Source: Acidobacteriota bacterium
GTDB taxonomy: Bacteria > Acidobacteriota > Terriglobia > UBA7540
Direction of reading: 5' to 3'
DNA length: 35,697 bases
Assembly: GCA_021827245.1 (NCBI GenBank)
Contig: JAKAWN010000021.1
Coordinates: 1-35,697, forward strand
Below are positions 1 through 7,137 of the stretch, one piece after another. Position 1 is the first letter of the stretch. Every line of letters begins with the position of its first letter. The notes below the pieces were generated by a model. That model saw only the letters and a program-made list of their open reading frames with translations. It had not been told where the DNA came from and made no database searches. Position numbers and translations under genes: made by a program.

Positions 1-2
1 GA

Positions 3-266
3 ACCGAGGGACTGTTCTGGCTCCTCGCACTGGCGGCATGGGCCTTGTGGAAACCCTTGGCTTTGAGAGTACTGGTATTTGTGTTTGCTGCAATCCACCT
101 CGGCATCTGGGGCGCGAGCGAGGTCAAGGGAAATCGGAACACGGTTTCAGCCTTCAATGCAACGCCCCGTGTGCGACGGGCCATTGTCGCCTTCGATCTG
201 GTTGAGGCGTTTGTGCTGACTGCCATAGGCATTATCGCCGCCTTCTATGTGATTCACGTCGGGTAA
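3..266 (+). CDS. Small membrane protein, 5' end outside the window
   Basis: The frame is open from the left edge and ends at TAA 264-266, giving at least 87 residues, so the true start lies outside the window. A TTG at position 45 could start a shorter form, but residues before it continue as a hydrophobic helix (LFWLLALAAWALW), so a longer protein is likelier. Three hydrophobic segments are visible, separated by a basic loop (EVKGNRNTVSAFNATPRVRRA). I do not recognise the family. It lies upstream of the DUF438 and YwiC-like genes on the same strand, about 100 bases away, and may belong with them. Confidence 0.55.
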   Translation, partial: TEGLFWLLALAAWALWKPLALRVLVFVFAAIHLGIWGASEVKGNRNTVSAFNATPRVRRAIVAFDLVEAFVLTAIGIIAAFYVIHVG

Positions 267-369
267 TGTGGGTTTTACTTCGTTGCAGTGCAAAAGAGTG
301 AAAAAAGTCCTCGACTCCGCGCACGGGCGGCCGGTACGCTTTGATTGGACGCTGAATGGAGGACGCGCG

Positions 370-540
370 ATGAGTGAACTGATCGACAATCGGGCGCGAC
401 GAGCACAAACACTGAAGCGGGTAATTACCGAACCTCATAACGGTACGCCAGCTCAGGAAGTGAAGGCAACACTCAAAAGTCCGGTTCGTGAAACCGATCA
501 TTCCGAAATCATGGCTATGGTGATAGGCCTGAATGAATGA
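370..540 (+). CDS. Short DUF438-domain protein (56 aa)
   Basis: The sequence begins MSELIDNRARRAQTLKRVI and continues with a 'LH.G...EEVK..FK' type pattern, here PHNGTPAQEVKATLKSPV, and ends in a helix. This resembles the N-terminal helical part of DUF438 proteins, which are usually several hundred residues long and carry hemerythrin/PAS parts that are absent here. I chose ATG 370 because GGAGG lies about 7 bases upstream and the family consensus starts there; a longer GTG start at 268 has no such support. The stop overlaps the start of the next gene (ATGA at 537-540), so the two are probably translationally coupled. The biochemical role is unknown. Confidence 0.65.
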   Translation: MSELIDNRARRAQTLKRVITEPHNGTPAQEVKATLKSPVRETDHSEIMAMVIGLNE

Positions 541-1427
541 CGACCGGAGATACGCAGAGATCTATGGCCATCCTGCCTGCCTACTGGCGTGACATTCACC
601 CTGCACGACGCTGGTCATTGGTCTGGCCTCGCGAGCACGGTGCATGGGGAATTCTGCTCGTTTCCCTGATCAGTGGAGCCGCGATTGGCTTTTCGTCCGC
701 CACGGATTTTTCCGCTTTGTTGTGGCTGGCCGTGGCAGTAGTGGCGGCTTTTTGTCTTCGCGCCCCGATTGAAAACAGTCTGCCTGCATCGCCATTCCGC
801 GCGCGAGGCTCGGCCGAATGGCTTTGGGCGATTGCTGCTGCTTCGATCTACGCGCTTGCCGGTGTGTTCGCGGTAACGATGCTGATTCGCAGCGGATTTT
901 TCAGCCTCCTCTGGAAGCTGGGCATGGCTGCGGCAGGATTTTTTGCGTTGCAAGCTGCCCTCAAGAGATTGGGGCGCTCCGGCCGCCTGCCCAGCGAGAT
1001 GATTGGAGTTTTCGGCCTGACTCTTGCCGCGGCTGCCGGCTGGGCCGTTGCAGCGGGCGGGTTCAGGCAACAGGCCTTGGTGATATGGATCCTCAACGGA
1101 CTCTTCGCTGCCGACCAGGTTCTTTACGTCCAACTCAGGATCCGTGAGGTACGACCCGCCAAGGTTGTTTCACGCTCCGGGAGCCGGATTCCTCTTCTGG
1201 CTGTCGAGGCACTCATCGCCTTGCTTCTTATTGCTGGAGCGCACGCTGGATTCATACCATGGTTGGCACTTCTTGCCTTCCTGCCAGTCCTCGTACGGGG
1301 CGGAGCATGGTCACTTAGGACAGATCATGGCCACCTGCAGATTCATCGGCTCGGCAGGAGCGAATTACTTTATTCCATCCTGTTTGGGCTCCTGCTCATC
1401 GCCGCTTTTCGATTCCCAATTCACTGA
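537..1427 (+). CDS. YwiC-like integral membrane protein
   Basis: This 296-residue protein has about eight to nine hydrophobic segments. It carries the signature of the YwiC-like family near its N terminus, WPREHGAWGILLVSL at about residues 29-43. The family has no firmly established function; in Bacillus subtilis ywiC lies near the nitrate-respiration genes. The start overlaps the stop of the DUF438 gene by four bases, which suggests a two-gene unit. The charged N-terminal stretch precedes the first membrane segment and there is no cleavable signal peptide. The following gene is separated by a promoter and riboswitch and therefore belongs to another unit. Confidence 0.7.
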   Translation: MTTGDTQRSMAILPAYWRDIHPARRWSLVWPREHGAWGILLVSLISGAAIGFSSATDFSALLWLAVAVVAAFCLRAPIENSLPASPFRARGSAEWLWAIAAASIYALAGVFAVTMLIRSGFFSLLWKLGMAAAGFFALQAALKRLGRSGRLPSEMIGVFGLTLAAAAGWAVAAGGFRQQALVIWILNGLFAADQVLYVQLRIREVRPAKVVSRSGSRIPLLAVEALIALLLIAGAHAGFIPWLALLAFLPVLVRGGAWSLRTDHGHLQIHRLGRSELLYSILFGLLLIAAFRFPIH

Positions 1428-1524
1428 TTCGGGACTCGATCCGTGAGCTACCCATGAATCCGAATCTGTTCAATGTGCTGAAGGGCAACATTGGATCTTG
1501 AGTTCTCATCGTCGCATTTTCCTA

Positions 1525-1553
1525 TTGCGATAGATATTGGACTACTGTAAACT
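1525..1553 (+). promoter_or_regulatory. Sigma-70-like promoter for the riboswitch 1 transcript
   Basis: TTGCGA at 1525-1530 and TAAACT at 1548-1553 are 17 bases apart, each matching four of six consensus positions. The predicted transcription start, about 1560, falls just before the aptamer. This is inferred from sequence and spacing only. Confidence 0.55.
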
Positions 1554-1563
1554 AACGGTTTGC

Positions 1564-1619
1564 GGTGATGGAGCGCCACCGTCAAAAGTCCAGGGATACT
1601 GCGACTAATGGCTCCTACC
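1564..1619 (+). ncRNA. Fluoride riboswitch aptamer (crcB motif), RS1
   Basis: The RNA starts GGTGATGGAGCGCCACC. The outer stem GGTG/CACC closes the first helix. A second stem (AGTC.AG/CTG..GACT) follows, and the 3' part CTAATGGCTCCTACC matches the aptamer consensus. GGAGC in the first loop can pair with GCTCC downstream as the pseudoknot. That pairing has changed jointly compared with GGAGTT/AACTCC in the other three copies, which supports the fold. Fluoride binding should stabilise the aptamer and let transcription proceed into the hydrogenase-like operon. Confidence 0.9.
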
Positions 1620-1641
1620 TCCTGGGTAGGGGCCTTTTTTT
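1610..1641 (+). terminator. Riboswitch-controlled intrinsic terminator of RS1
   Basis: GGCTCCTACC (1610-1619) pairs with GGTAGGGGCC (1625-1634) around a five-base loop and is followed by seven T. The 5' arm includes the pseudoknot strand of the aptamer, so terminator and aptamer exclude each other. The 3' arm also contains AGGGG (1628-1632), nine bases before the ATG at 1642, so the hairpin would hide the ribosome binding site of the first gene as well. Confidence 0.88.
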
Positions 1642-2607
1642 ATGCCTGGTGACCGAATGCTGTCTCACATCGTTTATAACTTGGTGCAAGTGGCTGTCGT
1701 GATGGGATTTGCCCCGCTGGTAGCCGGAGTCATCAATCGCCTGAAAGAAATGGTGCAGTCAAAACGCGGGCCGAGTATCCTGCAGCCCTACCGAGACATT
1801 TGGAAGCTGTTTCACAAAGACCAAGTCATCTCCGAAGAGAGCTCCTGGATTTTTCGATTTACGCCGTACGTGGTTTTCATAGCGCCTATCTTTGTCACCC
1901 TACTTATTCCCGTACTGACGAACTATCCTCTATTTTTTGCTTTCATGGGCGACATGCTTGGCGGAGGGTTTGTCCTGGCGCTGGGTGGCTTTTTTGCAAC
2001 CCTGGCGGCGGTTGACACGGCAAACCCTTACGGGCCCATGGGAGCGAGCCGGACCCGGCTGGTCGGCTTTCTTGCCGAGCCCGTTTTCATGATCGTTTTC
2101 TTCACGGTTTCTTTCGTAGCAGGATCAACGATTCCCTACATCGTGCAGGAACAATGGGTGAAGCCCTTCTCAAACTTTTTTGAACCTGCTCATGTCCTGA
2201 TCGTTCTAGCCTTCTTCATCCTCATTCTGGCCGAAGGCGGGCGCATTCCCGTGGACAACCCCTCGGGCCACTTTGAACTGGCCATGATCGACGAATCGAA
2301 AGGGCTTGAGTATTCGGGACCTGCGGCGGCCCTGATGAAGTGGGGCGGAGAAATGAAGCTCTTTGTGCTCATCTGCATTCTGCTGAATGTCCTGGTCACA
2401 CCGTGGGGCCTGGCCCAGAGCACGGCTCCGGGGGCTGTTCTGCTGGCTATTCCGGCCGTCCTGCTCAAGGTTTTTCTGTTCGTTCTGATCTTGGTGATTG
2501 TCGAAAGCTCGCTCGCGAAGCTGCGGCTGTTTCGAATCAGCGAATTTCTGGGAGCGGCCTTTATCATCTCGGTCGCGGCGATGATCAGTTGGCTGTTTGC
2601 ACTCTGA
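1642..2607 (+). CDS. HyfC/HycD/NuoH-type membrane subunit
   Basis: This 321-residue protein has about eight membrane segments and belongs to the NuoH/HyfC family, which joins the peripheral arm of hydrogenase-4 and complex I to the membrane ion-translocating arm. Family motifs visible are QSKRGPSILQPYRDIWKLF (about 39-57), ASRTRLVGFLAEP and the acidic loop EGGRIPVDNPSGHFELAMIDE. ATG 1642 follows directly on the RS1 terminator T-tract. AGGGG in the terminator arm is a suitable ribosome binding site; ATG 1657 is an alternative without a good one. It is the first of six genes, in hyf-like order, under fluoride-riboswitch control. Confidence 0.9.
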   Translation: MPGDRMLSHIVYNLVQVAVVMGFAPLVAGVINRLKEMVQSKRGPSILQPYRDIWKLFHKDQVISEESSWIFRFTPYVVFIAPIFVTLLIPVLTNYPLFFAFMGDMLGGGFVLALGGFFATLAAVDTANPYGPMGASRTRLVGFLAEPVFMIVFFTVSFVAGSTIPYIVQEQWVKPFSNFFEPAHVLIVLAFFILILAEGGRIPVDNPSGHFELAMIDESKGLEYSGPAAALMKWGGEMKLFVLICILLNVLVTPWGLAQSTAPGAVLLAIPAVLLKVFLFVLILVIVESSLAKLRLFRISEFLGAAFIISVAAMISWLFAL

Positions 2608-2638
2608 CATTTTCAGGAAAGGAATAGTAACAGCGGCA

Positions 2639-3319
2639 ATGATTCCAGCTTCTTTTCTTCCGCAGCTTAACGCCCTGGCAGGCGGATTGTTTCTCCTGTG
2701 CACGTTCGGCATGGTGGCGACGCGCCAGGTTCAGGGCTGCATGCGTTTCTTCATCTGGCAGTCAATCTTCTTAGCTATTTCGGCTTTTCTGCTGGGGCTT
2801 CACCCGGTGGTATGGGACCTGCTGGGCGTTGGCGCAATCAATCTGATTAACAAACCGATTCTTATTCCCTGGCTGCTTCGCAAGACTGTGCCGGGGGAAG
2901 TCTATACACGCCGCGAAATTGAGCAGGCACTAAACATTCCGATTTCTTTGCTTGTGTCGCTCGGGCTCGCGATCGCTGCCTACCTGATCGCTTCGCCGTG
3001 GCTGAAGATTCCGGCCGGCCCGTCGGTGGGTGTGAATCTACCGATTGGGTTGGCCGCGCTTTTGCTTGGAGCCTTCACGCTCACCGTGCGCGGCGAGGCG
3101 GTCCCTCAATTGCTTGGGTTACTCTCGATGGAAAACGGTGCCTTCTTTACCAGCATCGCCATTGCTCCAACGCTACACCTCTTTATCGAATTGGTAGTTG
3201 CGTTTGACGTTTTAATCGCTGTCTTTGTGATCGGAGTTCTGACGCGCGCAATGCAGGAACACATCGGTACGACGAATGTTGGCTCACTTGCCACACTAAA
3301 GGAGGAACCCCGGCCGTGA
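2639..3319 (+). CDS. HyfE-type membrane subunit
   Basis: The protein has 226 residues with six to seven membrane segments and belongs to the HyfE family, whose C-terminal part resembles the small complex I subunit NuoK. The conserved LLGLLSMENGAFF motif lies at about residues 156-168, including the glutamate expected in an ion-translocating helix. I chose ATG 2639; AGGAAAGGA lies upstream but rather far away, and a GTG-like start at 2597 would overlap the previous gene. The stop overlaps the start of the next gene, consistent with coupling. Confidence 0.85.
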   Translation: MIPASFLPQLNALAGGLFLLCTFGMVATRQVQGCMRFFIWQSIFLAISAFLLGLHPVVWDLLGVGAINLINKPILIPWLLRKTVPGEVYTRREIEQALNIPISLLVSLGLAIAAYLIASPWLKIPAGPSVGVNLPIGLAALLLGAFTLTVRGEAVPQLLGLLSMENGAFFTSIAIAPTLHLFIELVVAFDVLIAVFVIGVLTRAMQEHIGTTNVGSLATLKEEPRP

Positions 3320-4761
3320 CGCTGGTTGCAATCTTAGTCCTTCCGTTATTGGCCTCCATCTTATGCTGGACGCCCGCGGTGGGCCGCAAGGCTGCGCCAG
3401 CCTTGACCATGTTGAACTGCCTCGCACTTCTGGGCCTCGCGGTCTTCGCAACACAACAGGTCATCGCGCGCGGGGAGGTCGTTGCCATTCCGGGTTGGAT
3501 CGAAATGGACGCGTTGGGCGCGCTGATCCTGCTTCTGGTCACAGCGGTCGGCGTCACGGCGTCCCTTTACTCTCTTGGCTACATGAAGAGAACAACCCAC
3601 GACGTGTCCGTGCTGCACCACTACTACGGAAATTTCAATCTTTTCATCTTCTCGATGGTGGCAGTCCCTGTTGTGGTTGGACCGAGCGTTGCGTGGCTCG
3701 CCGTTGAGCTGACCACGCTTCTTTCAGTGCTGCTGGTCGGCTTTGAGAGCAACCGGGAAGCTCTGGAGGCCGCCTGGAAGTACGCGATCCTCACCTTGAC
3801 CGGGGCGGCCATCGCGCTGTTTGGCTTTCTGCTCCTGTTCTGGGCCATGCGAGTTGCGGGCGGCACTGTCTACACGTGGTCCGGGCTGGAACTTGTCGCT
3901 CCGCACATGCCTCCGGCGGTGGTGAAGATTGCGTACCTGGCAATTCTGGTGGGCTTTGGAACCAAGGTGGGGCTGGTGCCGCTTCACACCTGGCTGCCCG
4001 ATGCGCACAGCCAGGCCCCGACTCCCGTTTGCGCTTTACTTTCCGGTATTGAAACAAGCGCCATTCTCTACGTTATACTCCGGCTGATGCCGATCGCGAG
4101 GGCATCTTTGGGCGTTGCCGTCGACCATTGGGCACTGGTCTTCGGGCTGATCTCTGTTGGTGTTGCGGCCTTCCTGCTGATTCAGGTGCACGACTACAAA
4201 CGGCTCTTTGCCTATTCCACGGTCGAGCATATGGGAATCATTCTAGTAGCGGCTGGACTTGGCAGCCAGGCGGCGCATTACGGCGCCATGTACCAGATTT
4301 TTTCCCACGCCTTTACCAAGTCATTCTGCTTCTTTGCTGCAGGTGCTGTGCTACTTACCCTGGGCACACGGGAAATTGCTGCCGTGCGCGGTTTAATTCG
4401 AAGATCGCCCGGTGCTGCCGCCGCCCTGCTTCTGGGAGGCCTTGCGATCGCAGGTGCGCCGCCATTCGCTGTGTTCCTCGGCGAGTTCGCAATCTTGAAA
4501 GCCGGCGTTGCCGGGGGGCATTACCTCGCTACGGGCTTGCTGGCGTTCTTTCTTGCAGTTGCCTTTTTCGGGATTCTGCTTCACGTGAACCGAATGGCCT
4601 TCGGAGTTGCACCGGAAGAAACATCCCAGGCCGCCCGGATGCCATGGAGCAGTGCACTGGCTCTGGTTCTGGCTGCCGCACCCGTGGTGATTTTCGGTGT
4701 CTATGTTCCCGCTTCCTTGCACACACTGCTCATCCGTGCTGCGGGACTAGTGGGAGGGTAA
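3316..4761 (+). CDS. HyfF/NuoN-type antiporter-like subunit
   Basis: The protein has 481 residues and about 13-14 membrane segments and belongs to the proton-conducting antiporter family of NuoL/M/N, HyfB/D/F and MrpD. Key ion-path residues are retained: a glutamate in VAWLAVELTTLL, a lysine in GFGTKVGLVPLHTWLPDAHS and a lysine in SHAFTKSFCFFAAG. This suggests that the membrane arm can still move ions. GTG 3316 is preceded by AAAGGAGG at 3299-3306 and overlaps the previous stop. Confidence 0.88.
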   Translation: MTLVAILVLPLLASILCWTPAVGRKAAPALTMLNCLALLGLAVFATQQVIARGEVVAIPGWIEMDALGALILLLVTAVGVTASLYSLGYMKRTTHDVSVLHHYYGNFNLFIFSMVAVPVVVGPSVAWLAVELTTLLSVLLVGFESNREALEAAWKYAILTLTGAAIALFGFLLLFWAMRVAGGTVYTWSGLELVAPHMPPAVVKIAYLAILVGFGTKVGLVPLHTWLPDAHSQAPTPVCALLSGIETSAILYVILRLMPIARASLGVAVDHWALVFGLISVGVAAFLLIQVHDYKRLFAYSTVEHMGIILVAAGLGSQAAHYGAMYQIFSHAFTKSFCFFAAGAVLLTLGTREIAAVRGLIRRSPGAAAALLLGGLAIAGAPPFAVFLGEFAILKAGVAGGHYLATGLLAFFLAVAFFGILLHVNRMAFGVAPEETSQAARMPWSSALALVLAAAPVVIFGVYVPASLHTLLIRAAGLVGG

Positions 4762-4765
4762 GCTC

Positions 4766-6352
4766 GTGGATCATCCAGCAGAAATCGCCGCCCAAGCCGG
4801 CCAGAAGTGGCCCCGGGACCTGGAAGTCTGGGTAGACCGCCGAAAACCTGCCTGTGAACTTCGGCTTGGAACACCCCAGATCCTTCCCGATGTGGCGCGC
4901 TGGCTGGCCACGGAAGTGAAACTGCGTTTTGCAGGTCTGGTTCTGGAGGAGCGATCCGACAAATGGTACTTCCGGTATCTCTTCTACCTGGACCATCAGC
5001 CCGGGTGGATTCACGTGCTGCTTTGCCCGCCACTTTCAGAGAAAGCGGTTCCCAGCATCAGCCCGGCGGTGTATGCCGCCGATCAGCATGAACGGGAAGC
5101 CGAGGACCTGTTTGGCATCACCTTTACCGGCCATCCCAAGCTTGGCGATTTTGTTTTGCACGACGATAGCTGGCAGGAAGCCGTAGCTCCCATGCGGCGG
5201 GAATTTAATCAGGAGGCAGCCCTTGCCGAGCGCGCACCCCGCGAAGGATGGCGGCCGCGGACCATTGTTGAAGCTCCGGGGGCTTTCGTCATGCCTGTAG
5301 GGCCCGTATACGGCGGTGTCACGGAATCCGCCCAGTTTTTCCTTGAGACAGTTGGGGAAGACGTCATCCGTGCCATACCGCGGCTTTTCTATAAGTATCG
5401 CGGCATGGAAAAGGTCGCGGAAGGGAAAACGGTGGAAGAAGGCTTGCTCTTAGCGGAACGGTTCGCGGCCACCACGGCTTTCGCCCATGCCCTTGCCTTT
5501 TCGCAGGCAGTTGAAACGGTTTGTCGCGTCAAAGTGCCGCCTCGCGCCGTCAGGTTACGAATCTTTCTGGCGGAGCTCGAACGTTTCCGCCATCACGCCG
5601 GAGTCATTCAGGAAATTTGTGAATCGACCGGATTATCCGTCGCCGCCAGCCAGGCAGCCATATTGGAAGAAGATCTGCTTCGCCTTTCGGGTTCTCTCAC
5701 GGGACACCGTTATCTCTTTGGACTTGCGGTTCCAGGAGGGTTGATGCGTGATTTCAATGCGGCGGAATGCCGAGAAGCCGTTGAACAGGCGGGAAAAGTA
5801 CTTCGAGGACTTGATGACCTTTTTGAGAGGCTTCGCTTTTCCAGCAGCTTCCTCGACCGGCTTGAAGGGGTTGGAGTTATTTCATTTCAAAATGCGCGTG
5901 ACCAGGGGCTTGTCGGGCCTCTCGCGCGGGCGTCCGGAACAAGCGGCGACTTGCGCAAGGCACAGCCTTACTGCGGTTACGAGCAGGTCCAATATGACGA
6001 AGTGGCGGAAAGCGAAGGCGACGGCTTTGCGCGGTTGCGGGTGCTGTACCGGGAGGCCGAGCAGGCAGTGCGCATCATGGCACCAATTCCAGCACAGCTC
6101 GAAGCCGGGGATGTTCTGGCGCGGGTCACTCCCCAAGCCGGGGCAGCACTCGGTTGGGCCGAGGCTCCACGGGGAGCAACCTTTCATTGGGTCCGGCTGG
6201 ATCCGGACGGAAAGATTGAACGTTACCACGTGATCTCGCCGTCGTTTGTGAACTGGCATGGCTTTCACTCGGCCACGGAGAACTTTGCGTTCCAGGATTT
6301 CCCCATCATTCTGGCAACGCTTGGACTTTCCGTCGCAGAGAACGACAGGTAG
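4766..6352 (+). CDS. HyfG/HycE-like large subunit (NuoC-NuoD fusion) without [NiFe] cysteines
   Basis: Residues 1 to about 150 form a NuoC-like domain with the signature EREAEDLFGITFTGHPKL. Residues from about 170 to 528 are the NuoD/hydrogenase large-subunit domain (GPVYGGVTESAQFF, YKYRGMEK, RHHAGVIQEI). In HycE the first ligand pair sits in RVCGICGFAH; here it reads RFAATTAFAH, so A234 and T237 replace the cysteines. The C-terminal pair (DPCYSC in HycE) is replaced by LGLSVAE, with S522 and E525 in their places, and the C-terminal extension cleaved during hydrogenase maturation is absent. The protein therefore cannot hold a normal [NiFe] site and resembles Ehr complexes. GTG 4766 has GGGAGGG seven bases upstream. 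Confidence 0.88.
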   Translation: MDHPAEIAAQAGQKWPRDLEVWVDRRKPACELRLGTPQILPDVARWLATEVKLRFAGLVLEERSDKWYFRYLFYLDHQPGWIHVLLCPPLSEKAVPSISPAVYAADQHEREAEDLFGITFTGHPKLGDFVLHDDSWQEAVAPMRREFNQEAALAERAPREGWRPRTIVEAPGAFVMPVGPVYGGVTESAQFFLETVGEDVIRAIPRLFYKYRGMEKVAEGKTVEEGLLLAERFAATTAFAHALAFSQAVETVCRVKVPPRAVRLRIFLAELERFRHHAGVIQEICESTGLSVAASQAAILEEDLLRLSGSLTGHRYLFGLAVPGGLMRDFNAAECREAVEQAGKVLRGLDDLFERLRFSSSFLDRLEGVGVISFQNARDQGLVGPLARASGTSGDLRKAQPYCGYEQVQYDEVAESEGDGFARLRVLYREAEQAVRIMAPIPAQLEAGDVLARVTPQAGAALGWAEAPRGATFHWVRLDPDGKIERYHVISPSFVNWHGFHSATENFAFQDFPIILATLGLSVAENDR

Positions 6353-6367
6353 GGAGATACAAAACCG

Positions 6368-7132
6368 ATGAGCCAATGGGTTTCAAAAGGAATACGCACG
6401 GGGGTCAAAAGCACGCGTTATCCCCAGGCCGAAGAACTTGCGCCGGGTGTTTCGCCCGGCATGCCTAACCCCTCCGTCCCTCTCTCTGAAGCGCAGCAGC
6501 AGGACTTGATTGCCCGCTGCCCAACTAGCGCGATCTTCCTGCAGGATTCCAGGCTGGCGGTGAATTATCGCCTTTGCATTCATTGCTATCGCTGTGTCCG
6601 CGGAACGGATTCTCCACTCCGATGGAAGCATGGTTACGAATGGGCCGGTATCTCATCCGATGCGAAACCTCCGCAATGGCCAAAGGCGTTCAGAAGGTCG
6701 CTCCATATCCGCGTTGTCGATGCAGGTGATTGCGGAGCCTGCCTGAACGAAGTCAAGCACCTCTCCAATCCGTACTACAATTTGCACCGCCTCGGATTCT
6801 TCTTTACGCCAAGTCCCCGCAAAGCTGACATTCTGATGGTGGTCGGACCGGTCACCGACCAGATGCGGAAAGCGCTCCGCGAGGTCTATGAGGCAATGCC
6901 CGGGCCGAAGCTGGTGATGGCCATTGGTGAGGGTGCTTTGTCCGGCGGCGTGTTTGGTCCAAGCTTCGTTACTTCAGCGGGCGTGAGGGACGTACTTCCC
7001 GTCGATGTCGAGGTTCCGGGTTACCCGCCGCCTCCGCTGGCGATACTTCATGGGTTATTAGTGGCTGCCGGGCGCAAGCCCCCGGCTTCTATGGTTGCGG
7101 AACAACCCGATCTTGCTGAAGTGAACAGGTAG
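6368..7132 (+). CDS. Ferredoxin-NuoB-like (HyfI-type) small subunit with a depleted cluster site
   Basis: This 254-residue protein joins a ferredoxin-like part (about 40-85) to a NuoB/HyfI-like domain (about 110-240). In the first part C51 (CP) with C70, C73 and C76 (CIHCYRC) can hold one [4Fe-4S] cluster; the ligands of the other ferredoxin cluster are missing. In the NuoB-like part C122 and C125 (DCGAC) remain, but the third and fourth proximal-cluster cysteines are G189 (GEGALSGGVFG) and Y219 (PGYPPPP). Electron transfer to a hydrogenase-type centre is thus doubtful. ATG 6368 follows AGGGAGA at about 10 bases and lies 15 bases after the large subunit gene. Confidence 0.85.
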   Translation: MSQWVSKGIRTGVKSTRYPQAEELAPGVSPGMPNPSVPLSEAQQQDLIARCPTSAIFLQDSRLAVNYRLCIHCYRCVRGTDSPLRWKHGYEWAGISSDAKPPQWPKAFRRSLHIRVVDAGDCGACLNEVKHLSNPYYNLHRLGFFFTPSPRKADILMVVGPVTDQMRKALREVYEAMPGPKLVMAIGEGALSGGVFGPSFVTSAGVRDVLPVDVEVPGYPPPPLAILHGLLVAAGRKPPASMVAEQPDLAEVNR

Positions 7133-7137
7133 CTCGT

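Noticed and set aside
4128..4835. A 235-residue frame within the HyfF and HyfG-like genes
   Set aside because: It is cysteine- and arginine-rich, overlaps two well-supported genes and has no family resemblance.
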